Shown piece after piece: positions 31,167 to 37,978 of a stretch of 64,000 nucleotides of DNA. A program made the translations under genes and the position numbers. The notes under the pieces were generated by a model that was not told where the DNA came from, did no database searches, and was given only the letters and a program-made list of their open reading frames with translations. Source of the DNA: Mycolicibacterium diernhoferi (GTDB lineage: Bacteria; Actinomycetota; Actinomycetes; Mycobacteriales; Mycobacteriaceae); NCBI RefSeq assembly GCF_019456655.1, contig NZ_CP080332.1, forward strand, positions 1,674,001 to 1,738,000, in the 5' to 3' direction. Numbering within the stretch: position 1 is the stretch's first letter; each line of letters begins with the position of its first letter.

Positions 31167-31333
31167 GTTCTCTTGGACGACACCCGTGGACGGCCCTACG
31201 CCCCGGCGATGTCGGTCATTGCCTTTAGGATCGACGGATAGGGGATTTTGTGCCAACGGCCTGCCTGGATCGTCCGGTACCCATACCGGAGCTGCTCGGT
31301 GATGCCGCAACAGAAGGGACGGTGCTTCCCGCG

Positions 31334-31972
31334 ATGACCGATATCGGAGCCCAGGCTCCCGCGCCGGCCGCAGAGACCGATGCCGAGTTGACGGCGCGCT
31401 TCGAGCGCGATGCCATCCCACTGCTCGATCAGCTCTACGGTGGTGCGCTGCGGATGACCCGCAATCCGGCCGATGCCGAGGACCTGCTGCAGGAGACGAT
31501 GGTCAAGGCCTATGCCGGTTTCCGCTCCTTCCGGGCGGGCACGAACCTGAAGGCCTGGCTGTACCGCATCCTGACCAACACCTACATCAACAGCTACCGC
31601 AAGAAGCAGCGTCAGCCCGCCGAGTACCCGACCGACGAGATCACCGACTGGCAGCTGGCGGCCAACGCCGAGCACTCCTCGACGGGCCTGCGGTCGGCCG
31701 AGGTCGAGGCGCTGGAGGCGCTGCCCGACACCGAGATCAAGGCGGCGCTGCAGGCGCTGCCCGAGGAGTTCCGGATGGCGGTCTACTACGCCGATGTCGA
31801 GGGATTCCCGTACAAGGAGATCGCCCAGATCATGGACACGCCGATCGGCACCGTGATGTCACGGCTGCACCGAGGTAGGAAACAACTACGTGAGCTGCTC
31901 ACAGATGTGGCCAGGGACCGGGGATTCATCCGAGATCAACAGGTCGGTGCGCCCGAGGAGGTGTCGTCATGA
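31334..31972 (+). CDS. sigH: ECF sigma factor SigH
   Basis: 212-residue group 4 sigma factor controlling thiol-oxidative and heat stress genes. Region 2 ([38 protein letters not shown]) and region 4 ([39 protein letters not shown]) are almost identical to the M. tuberculosis protein. ATG 31334 matches the known N terminus but has a weak ribosome site. The frame is open upstream to GTG 31250, which has a good AGGGG site five bases before it and would add 28 residues. The stop overlaps rshA (ATGA). Confidence 0.96.
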   Translation: MTDIGAQAPAPAAETDAELTARFERDAIPLLDQLYGGALRMTRNPADAEDLLQETMVKAYAGFRSFRAGTNLKAWLYRILTNTYINSYRKKQRQPAEYPTDEITDWQLAANAEHSSTGLRSAEVEALEALPDTEIKAALQALPEEFRMAVYYADVEGFPYKEIAQIMDTPIGTVMSRLHRGRKQLRELLTDVARDRGFIRDQQVGAPEEVSS

Positions 31973-32271
31973 CTCAGTCGTCTGATGAGCAGCGCTGGTC
32001 GCCGCCGGTCGGACCGATCGACCCCGAGCACCCCGAGTGCGCGGCGGTGATCGCCGAGGTCTGGACCCTGCTCGACGGGGAATGCACCGCCGACACCCGC
32101 GTCAAGCTCCAGCAGCACCTCGAGGAATGCCCGACCTGCCTGCGCCATTACGGCATGGAGGAACGGGTGAAGAAGCTGATCGCCAGCAAGTGCAGCGGGG
32201 AGAAGGCCCCGGAGTCCCTGCGGGCCCGGCTGCGCCTGGAGATCAGCCGGACCACCATCATTCGGGGCTGA
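31969..32271 (+). CDS. rshA: Anti-sigma factor RshA
   Basis: 100-residue redox-sensitive zinc anti-sigma factor that holds SigH inactive in reducing conditions. The ZAS motif HxxxCxxC is visible as H50-LEE-C54-PT-C57. Oxidation of these cysteines releases SigH. It is translationally coupled to sigH by an ATGA overlap, as in M. tuberculosis (Rv3221A). ATG 31969 is the only good start. Confidence 0.95.
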   Translation: MTQSSDEQRWSPPVGPIDPEHPECAAVIAEVWTLLDGECTADTRVKLQQHLEECPTCLRHYGMEERVKKLIASKCSGEKAPESLRARLRLEISRTTIIRG

Positions 32272-32295
32272 CGCCCCCATACCCGCAGATAAAAC

Positions 32296-32333
32296 AACCG
32301 CCCGGGCTCTTCGAGAGCACGGGCGGTTTGTTG
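32296..32333. terminator. Bidirectional terminator between rshA and bL37 genes
   Basis: AACCGCCCG (32296-32304) pairs with CGGGCGGTT (32320-32328), continued by GCTCT/AGAGC around loop TCG with one mismatch. TTTGTTG follows on the plus strand and TTGTTTTAT on the minus strand. It ends both convergent transcripts. Confidence 0.85.
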
Positions 32334-32347
32334 CGTCTGGTGACGCG

Positions 32348-32422
32348 TCAGGCGTTGGGACGACGGCCGTGGTTGGCCTTCGAGTGCTTACGATCGCGCT
32401 TCTTGCGGCCTCGCTTGGCCAT
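32348..32422 (-). CDS. Ribosomal protein bL37 (24 residues)
   Basis: A 24-codon gene, MAKRGRKKRDRKHSKAN... ending HGRRPNA, read on the minus strand from ATG 32422, with GGAGG seven bases upstream. It is extremely basic. It matches the tiny protein bL37 found in mycobacterial 50S structures near the peptidyl-transferase centre region, and the same short gene lies beside rshA/TB7.3 in other mycobacteria as I recall. Easily missed because of its size. It has its own upstream region and ends in the shared terminator. Confidence 0.9.
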   Translation of the reverse strand: MAKRGRKKRDRKHSKANHGRRPNA

Positions 32423-32539
32423 GGTGAACCTCCGATTCAGGTGAATACGTGGCTATCAGTATCTCATGCCGCGGGGAGTGCTTTTTCCCGCGTCACATTC
32501 GGTGGGTCCTCCGGGGTTGTGGTTCGATATAGCCCGGTA

Positions 32540-32557
32540 GGCGGACAGCTGTCCGCC
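32540..32557. repeat. Perfect 18-bp palindrome before the biotinylated protein gene
   Basis: GGCGGACAGCTGTCCGCC lies 25 bases upstream of the TB7.3 start. It can form a hairpin in the leader or bind a dimeric regulator. A TATAGC-like -10 (32528-32533) stands just before it, so the palindrome would fall at or just after the transcription start. Confidence 0.5.
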
Positions 32558-32582
32558 GACGAGCAACGTGAGTGGGGTGAAG

Positions 32583-32798
32583 ATGGCCGAGGATGTTCGC
32601 GCCGAGATCGTGGCCAGCGTGCTGGAGGTCGTGGTCAACAAGGGCGACCAGATCAATGCGGGCGACACCCTGGTCCTGCTGGAATCCATGAAGATGGAGA
32701 TTCCGGTGCTGGCCGAGGTGGCCGGCACCATCAGCGAGGTGAGTGTCTCGGTGGGTGACGTCATCCAGGCCGGCGATCTCATCGCGGTGATCAGCTAG
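32583..32798 (+). CDS. Biotinylated single-domain protein TB7.3
   Basis: 71-residue stand-alone biotinyl domain. The acceptor Lys37 is in the canonical ESMKMEIPV. The sequence is nearly identical to M. tuberculosis TB7.3 (Rv3221c). It probably serves as a free biotin carrier for an acyl-CoA carboxylase, though its partner is not established. ATG 32583 matches the known N terminus MAEDVRAEIVASV; an in-frame GTG at 32568 is less likely. Confidence 0.94.
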   Translation: MAEDVRAEIVASVLEVVVNKGDQINAGDTLVLLESMKMEIPVLAEVAGTISEVSVSVGDVIQAGDLIAVIS

Positions 32799-32818
32799 CC
32801 CGTCTGCGGTAGCGGCCC

Positions 32819-34345
32819 ATGTCGACCCTCGGCGATCTGCTCGCCGAGCACACCGTTCTTCCCGGTAACGCCGTCGACCATCTGCATGCCGTGGTCGGCG
32901 AGTGGCAACTGCTCGCCGACCTGTCGTTCGCCGACTACCTGATGTGGGTGCGGCGCGACGACGACATCCTGGTGTGTGTGGCGCAGGTGCGCCCCAACAC
33001 CGCCCCCACGGTGCTGCTGTCCGACGCGGTCGGCACGTCCTCGCCTGCCGAGGAGATGCCGGTGGTCCGGGCGGCCTTCGACTCCGGCGCGATCGGCCGG
33101 GAAAAGGATGTCCAGCGGCCACACCTGACCCAGGGGCAGTGGCCCAACCCGGGACCGGGCCCGGACCGGCACGAGGTCGAGGCGGTGCCGGTGCAGCACG
33201 CCGACCGGGTCGTCGCCGTGCTGACCCACCAGACCGCACTCGCCGAGGAACGCACCTCCAGCCCGCTGGAACGCGCCTACCTCGACTGCGCGGCGGACCT
33301 GCTGCGGATGCTCAGCGAAGGCACCTTCCCGAACGTCGGTGACGCTGCGATGTCGCGTTCCAGCCCGCGGGTCGGTGACGGCTTCATCCGCCTCGATGTC
33401 AACGGGGATGTCACCTTCGCCAGCCCGAATGCGCTGTCGGCGTATCACCGGATGGGGCTCAACGCCGAGTTGGCCGGGCACAACCTGATCGGGATCACCC
33501 GCCCACTCATGTCGGACCCGTTCGAGGCCCAGGAACTGGCCAACCATGTGCGGGTCTCGGTGTCCGGTGGTGCCAGCACCCGGATGGAGCTCGAAGCCGG
33601 CGGCGCGGCGGTGCTCATCCGCACCATCCCGCTGCTGACCAGCGGGGAGGCCGCCGGTGCCGCGGTGCTGATCCGCGACGTCACCGAGATCAAGCGGCGC
33701 GACCGCGCGCTGCTGTCCAAGGACGCGACCATCCGGGAGATCCACCACCGGGTGAAGAACAACCTGCAGACGGTGGCCGCCCTGCTGCGGTTGCAGGCCC
33801 GCCGCACCAACAATGCCGAGGGCCGGGAGGCACTCATCGAGTCGGTGCGCCGGGTGTCCTCCATCGCTCTCGTGCACGACGCGTTGTCGATGTCGGTCGA
33901 CGAAGAGGTCAATCTCGACGAGGTCGTGGACCGCATCGTGCCGATCATGAACGACGTCGCCTCGGTGGACACACCCATCCGGATCACTCGCGAGGGTGAC
34001 CTCGGTGTGCTGGATGCCGACCGGGCCACCGCCCTGATCATGGTGATCACCGAACTCGTGCAGAACGCCCTGGAGCACGCGTTCGACGGGGACGTCTCCA
34101 AGGGCGCGGTGACGATCCGTGCCGAACGGTCCGCCCGCTGGCTGGACGTCGTGGTGCACGATGACGGCCGCGGGTTGCCCGAGGGTTTCAGTCTGGAGAA
34201 ATCCGACCGGCTCGGGCTGCAGATCGTGCGCACCCTGGTCGCGGCAGAGCTGGACGGATCACTGGGCATGCACGATTCGGATGCCGGGGGCACCGACGTG
34301 GTGTTGCGGGTGCCGCTCGGACGCCACCGCAGGGCCGCCTTCTAG
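32819..34345 (+). CDS. pdtaS: Sensor histidine kinase PdtaS
   Basis: 508-residue soluble HWE/HisKA_2-type kinase with an N-terminal GAF domain (about 1-150), a PAS domain (about 175-290) and a kinase core. The phospho-acceptor His is in EIHHRVKNNLQTVAALLRLQ near residue 309. The ATP-binding part has ELVQNALEHAF and DDGRGLPEGF. It phosphorylates the antiterminator PdtaR, encoded elsewhere. Starts 20 bases after TB7.3, as Rv3220c. Confidence 0.95.
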   Translation: MSTLGDLLAEHTVLPGNAVDHLHAVVGEWQLLADLSFADYLMWVRRDDDILVCVAQVRPNTAPTVLLSDAVGTSSPAEEMPVVRAAFDSGAIGREKDVQRPHLTQGQWPNPGPGPDRHEVEAVPVQHADRVVAVLTHQTALAEERTSSPLERAYLDCAADLLRMLSEGTFPNVGDAAMSRSSPRVGDGFIRLDVNGDVTFASPNALSAYHRMGLNAELAGHNLIGITRPLMSDPFEAQELANHVRVSVSGGASTRMELEAGGAAVLIRTIPLLTSGEAAGAAVLIRDVTEIKRRDRALLSKDATIREIHHRVKNNLQTVAALLRLQARRTNNAEGREALIESVRRVSSIALVHDALSMSVDEEVNLDEVVDRIVPIMNDVASVDTPIRITREGDLGVLDADRATALIMVITELVQNALEHAFDGDVSKGAVTIRAERSARWLDVVVHDDGRGLPEGFSLEKSDRLGLQIVRTLVAAELDGSLGMHDSDAGGTDVVLRVPLGRHRRAAF

Positions 34346-34430
34346 CGCATCGGATTGCCGCACAGCGAATTCCCAGCCAAATGTGATGTGATGCACAGAG
34401 ATTCACGCCACACCCGAGCGCTTTCGGACA

Positions 34431-34468
34431 AAAACTGCGGCCCCGACATGATTGTCGGGGCCGCAGTT
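34431..34468 (-). terminator. Terminator of whiB1
   Basis: Perfect 16-bp stem AACTGCGGCCCCGACA (34433-34448)/TGTCGGGGCCGCAGTT (34453-34468) with loop TGAT. On the minus strand it is followed by TTTTTGTCC, a good U-run for whiB1 transcripts, and it can also block read-through from pdtaS. Confidence 0.88.
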
Positions 34469-34487
34469 GGTGGTGTGCGATGGATCG

Positions 34488-34742
34488 CTAGACGCTGGTG
34501 CGCGCCTTGGTCCGGGCGTTGCGGCGCTTGAGGGCGCGGCGCTCGTCCTCGCTCATGCCGCCCCACACGCCGGCATCCTGGCCGGACTCCAACGCCCAGC
34601 TCAGGCACTCGGTGGTCACCGGGCAACGGTTGCAGACGAGCTTCGCATCAGCAATCTGCGCAAGGGCCGGGCCACTGTTACCCACCGGGAAGAACAGTTC
34701 CGGATCCTCGTCGCGACAGACCGCCTTGTGACGCCAATCCAT
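34488..34742 (-). CDS. whiB1: Iron-sulfur transcription factor WhiB1
   Basis: 84-residue WhiB protein with four [4Fe-4S] ligands C9, C37, C40 and C46, the GVWGG turn and a basic C terminus (RRALKRRNARTKART). It is essential in M. tuberculosis, binds SigA and reacts with nitric oxide. ATG 34742 gives exactly the known length. GAGGAG lies 10-15 bases upstream. Transcription starts about 100 bases upstream under a CRP-like site. Confidence 0.97.
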   Translation of the reverse strand: MDWRHKAVCRDEDPELFFPVGNSGPALAQIADAKLVCNRCPVTTECLSWALESGQDAGVWGGMSEDERRALKRRNARTKARTSV

Positions 34743-34845
34743 AGCTTCCATCTCCTCGTAAAATCGTTGCAAAGGCGCCACAAAGACGCTCTACATTTTC
34801 TCGGCTGTTAACGCGTGCACAGGAATGTTTCTGCACTGTTGCAAC

Positions 34846-34906
34846 AATGCTTTCACAGGCTGAACAGATGTCAATAGAAGTGCGTTAACACGTGGGCAAT
34901 GTCACT
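34846..34906 (-). promoter_or_regulatory. whiB1 promoter with CRP (Rv3676-type) binding site
   Basis: Read on the minus strand, AGTGACATTGCCCACG at 34906-34891 is close to the mapped M. tuberculosis site AGTGAGATAGCCCACG. Downstream are TTGACA (34874-34869), 17 bases and AGCATT (34851-34846). If the start site is near 34840, the CRP site centres near -58, as in M. tuberculosis. CTGTGAAAGCATTG overlapping the promoter may be the second, weaker CRP site. Confidence 0.75.
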
Positions 34907-34998
34907 GAGGTACCGGGTTACCGGACCGCTCACCTGTTTGTACTACACTCACACTCACTTGCGCTCTAAATCCCGGTAGGCGAGGGTCAACCCCCAGG

Positions 34999-35946
34999 TC
35001 ACGCCATTTTCGGTAGGGGCGCCACGACGCACAGCGCGTTCGGAACCGAAGTAAAAGTCATCACATCACGCAAACCGATGTAGTCGCCGTCGATCTGGCA
35101 GGCCACCGGTGTGTCGCTGCTCACCCGCAGCCACGGCAGGTCGTCCTCGCGGATCAGGTGGCGGGCCTTGATATCCGGCTTGGAGGACAGCATCCTTCGC
35201 ACCAGCGCGAGATTGCGCCAGATGTTCATGCTGGTGATCGCGAAGACGCCGAGCCCGGTGTCGAAGGTCGTGGTCGGGTTCGTCCACACCGGCCGGGCAT
35301 TGGCGTAGGTCCACGGGCTGGAGTTGGACACGAAGGCGAAATGCGCACCCGATACGGGCTCGCGGCCGGGCAGTTCGAGGGTCAGCAGGGGCTCTCGGCG
35401 CGCGCTGGCCAGCATTTCGCGGATGCCCACCCGGATGTACCGGGACGCCGTCACGGTGCGCCCCTTGGCGCGCTGGGCCTCCACTGCGGCCACCACGTCA
35501 CCGTCCACGCCCATGCCCGCGGTGAACACGCCCCACCGCTCACCGCAGTTCATCAGGCCGATCCGCCGCCACTGCCCGCCGCGGCGGTGGTCGCCGAGCA
35601 GGTCGACGAGCTGATTGGTGGCCACCACCGGATCCGGGCTGATGCCCAGCGAACGCGCGAACACATTGGCCGAGCCGCCGGGGACCACCCCGACCGCGGG
35701 GGCGCGTTCGCACGATTCCGACAGCACGCCGTTGACCACCTCGTTCACCGTGCCGTCGCCGCCGTGCACGATCAGCACGTCGATCCCGTCCCGGGCGGCC
35801 TGCTGGCCGATCTCGATGGCATGGCCGCGATGGTCGGTGTGCACCACGGTCAGATCGACCCGGCTCTCCAGCGCGTGTGCCAGCAGGTCACGCCCGGCCG
35901 GGGTCGTCGATGTCGCGTTGGGGTTGACGATCAGCACGGCACGCAC
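34999..35946 (-). CDS. Diacylglycerol/lipid kinase family protein
   Basis: 315-residue soluble DAGK-catalytic-domain protein that phosphorylates a lipid hydroxyl, substrate unproven. The ATP-site glycine-rich motif is VHGGDGTVNEVVNGVL near residues 60-75 and VVPGGSANVFARSLG near 86-100. GTG 35946 gives MRAVLIVNPNATST, the usual family start. It is the first gene after the whiB1 upstream region on the same strand. Corresponds to Rv3218. Confidence 0.88.
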   Translation of the reverse strand: MRAVLIVNPNATSTTPAGRDLLAHALESRVDLTVVHTDHRGHAIEIGQQAARDGIDVLIVHGGDGTVNEVVNGVLSESCERAPAVGVVPGGSANVFARSLGISPDPVVATNQLVDLLGDHRRGGQWRRIGLMNCGERWGVFTAGMGVDGDVVAAVEAQRAKGRTVTASRYIRVGIREMLASARREPLLTLELPGREPVSGAHFAFVSNSSPWTYANARPVWTNPTTTFDTGLGVFAITSMNIWRNLALVRRMLSSKPDIKARHLIREDDLPWLRVSSDTPVACQIDGDYIGLRDVMTFTSVPNALCVVAPLPKMA

Positions 35947-36053
35947 GGGATATCAGCCTAACCGCGAATCGGCCGGCGACGAACCGGCCGGCCGAGTCGT
36001 GCGGCGATGGCGTTGCCGCTCAACCCGTTCGGTGATCGGGGTCACGACCGAGG

Positions 36054-36566
36054 TCAGTGGGTGTCGGCAGCGTCGGGTAGCAGCGGCGGGCAGCCACCGA
36101 ACATGTCGGTGCTCAGCTCGAAATGCCACGGCTCGTTGGCGTAGATCTGGCACAGCCCGAACCGTGGCCCGTTGGTGATCATCCACTGATCGGCGCCCGG
36201 GCCGCCGATGTCGACGGCCGCCCCCGCCACATGCCGGGACCGATCCGGCGTCTGGACGTAGCGCCGGGCCGCCTCGTAGGTGCCGTAGGTGCCGACGGCC
36301 TCATCGAGCAGTTGCTGCTGGAACTCCGGTGAGCGCCACCCGGAGGTGACGGTCATGGTGACCCCCTCGGTGGCCGCCGCCGAGGTGGCGTTCTGGACCG
36401 CGCTGCGCAGCACCGGATCGAGGTTGGCGATCGCCGGATCGTGCACGTCGTAGGCGGTCAGCGGCTGCGGCTGGGGTGCAGCGGTGCCGGTCGGATCGGC
36501 CTGGGCGGCGGGCGCCGACAGGACGGCCGCGACCGCCAGGGTCGCCGTGGCAGCCAGGTTACGCAT
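36054..36566 (-). CDS. Secreted M15-family (VanY-like) peptidase
   Basis: 170 residues with a signal peptide (cleavage after AAQA near residue 23). The zinc-binding layout of D-Ala-D-Ala carboxypeptidases is visible as SRHVAGAAVDIGG (H112, D119) and EPWHFE (E145, H148), with SGWRSPEFQQQL upstream. It should trim peptidoglycan stems in the periplasm. A Cys pair (C139, C155) may form a disulfide. No regulator or resistance genes are adjacent. Confidence 0.88.
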   Translation of the reverse strand: MRNLAATATLAVAAVLSAPAAQADPTGTAAPQPQPLTAYDVHDPAIANLDPVLRSAVQNATSAAATEGVTMTVTSGWRSPEFQQQLLDEAVGTYGTYEAARRYVQTPDRSRHVAGAAVDIGGPGADQWMITNGPRFGLCQIYANEPWHFELSTDMFGGCPPLLPDAADTH

Positions 36567-36575
36567 CCGGCCAGT

Positions 36576-36980
36576 TTACGGACGGTCCCCGAAGTCCCCG
36601 TCGAGATAGCGCCAGGAGCCGTCCCGCACGCGCCGGAACCGGCTGCGTTCGTGCAGGATGTGGCGTTTCCCGTGCTGCACGTACTGGGCTCGGAATTCGA
36701 CGATGCCGGTGGCGTCCGCCGGGCCACCGGCCTCGGTGTCCACGATCTGTAGGCGTCGCCAGGTGATCGTGTCGTCGAGGTCCAGTTCCGCGGGCCGGGT
36801 GTCGGGATGCCAGCTGTGGATCAGATAGTCGGTGCGTGCACACGCGAAGGCGCTGAACCGCGAGCGCATCAGCGCCACGGCGGTGTCGGCGCGGGACGTG
36901 CCGTCGTGCAGCGGGCCGCAACAGTCGGCGTAGGCCCGGCCCGTCCCGCACGGACAGACGGCGTCCTCAACCGGCGGCAT
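36576..36980 (-). CDS. YchJ-family protein with SEC-C zinc motif
   Basis: 134 residues from ATG 36980. The N-terminal SEC-C motif CPCGTGRAYADCCGPLH binds zinc. The rest is the NTF2-like YchJ domain with MRSRFSAFACARTDYLIHSWHP and YVQHGKRHILHERSRF. Function of the family (UPF0225) is unknown; protein or RNA quality control has been suggested. The start overlaps the end of the LysR gene by 14 bases, so it is in the same transcript. Confidence 0.88.
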   Translation of the reverse strand: MPPVEDAVCPCGTGRAYADCCGPLHDGTSRADTAVALMRSRFSAFACARTDYLIHSWHPDTRPAELDLDDTITWRRLQIVDTEAGGPADATGIVEFRAQYVQHGKRHILHERSRFRRVRDGSWRYLDGDFGDRP

Positions 36981-37896
36981 CGGGAGCTCCCACCGCGTCG
37001 GCGATCTGCTCGACGGCCTCGGCGATCTCGGCCGGGCGGGTCTGCCGGTCCGGTACCCAGGCCAGCGCGATCCGCACTGGGGCCCAATTGCTTTCGTCGA
37101 TCGGAATGAGTTTGAACTCCGGTGGCGAGAAGATCCGGCCGATCGCCGACGCCGGCGCGTAGGTGACCACCGCGACCAGATGCCGGTTGAACACCTGGGT
37201 GGCCATCTCCAGCTCACCGCCGAGCTGATTGGTGGTGCGCACGATGCGGTCCACCCCGCGGGCGTGCAGGCTGCGGGTCAGCCCGGCCAGCACCACCGGA
37301 TTCGGCCGCGCGAAGTCGATCACCACGTCCCGGTCCCGCAGCGCCTCGATGCCGACCCGGTCGGCGGCGGCCAGCGGATCGTCGTACCGCACGGCGATGG
37401 CACCCGGATAGCTGGCCACCACCCGGTGGCGCAGTCGTTTGTCCGAGGTCGGCAGGTGGATCAGGCCGATGTCCAGGTGCCCGGACACCAGTTTGGCGGT
37501 CACCTCGGCGGCCGAACCCGGGACGCTGAACTCGGTGGCGGCCGGCAGCGTGCCGACCGCGGTTTCCAGCTTGGCCAGGAAATCCGAGGGTGCATACGCC
37601 GTGGCTCCGATACGGATCGGATTGGCGGACTTGGTGATTCGGGTGGCCAACAAGGCGAACTGGTCGACCCGGGTCAGGATGTCGCGGGCCGGTTCGAGCA
37701 GGGATTCACCGAGCGGGGTGAGGCGCACGTTGTGGTAGTCCCGTTCGAACAGGGCGCCGCCGAGTTCGTTCTCCAGCAACTTGATCTGCTTGCTCAATGG
37801 CGGCGGCGTGATCATCAGCCGGTCGGCGGCGCGCCGGAAGTGCAGTTCTTCGGCGACCGCGACGAAGTACCGGAGTCTGGTGAAGTCGACTTGCAT
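36967..37896 (-). CDS. LysR-type transcriptional regulator
   Basis: 309 residues. The N-terminal winged helix-turn-helix is LRYFVAVAEELHFRRAADRLMITPPPLSKQIKLLENELG, followed by a periplasmic-binding-like effector domain. ATG 37896 (MQVDFTRL) is the standard LTTR start. It lies 82 bases downstream of the CoA-transferase gene on the same strand, an unusual order, because LTTRs are normally divergent. It may respond to an acyl-CoA or acid of the adjacent pathway, which is inference. Confidence 0.9.
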   Translation of the reverse strand: MQVDFTRLRYFVAVAEELHFRRAADRLMITPPPLSKQIKLLENELGGALFERDYHNVRLTPLGESLLEPARDILTRVDQFALLATRITKSANPIRIGATAYAPSDFLAKLETAVGTLPAATEFSVPGSAAEVTAKLVSGHLDIGLIHLPTSDKRLRHRVVASYPGAIAVRYDDPLAAADRVGIEALRDRDVVIDFARPNPVVLAGLTRSLHARGVDRIVRTTNQLGGELEMATQVFNRHLVAVVTYAPASAIGRIFSPPEFKLIPIDESNWAPVRIALAWVPDRQTRPAEIAEAVEQIADAVGAPDAAG

Positions 37897-37978
37897 GCGG
37901 GCACGTCCGAAACGGTTCGAGGCTGGTGGGGCCTTCGATCCTAACCGCCGGCCACCCGGCGCCCGGAGGTCGCCGCGG

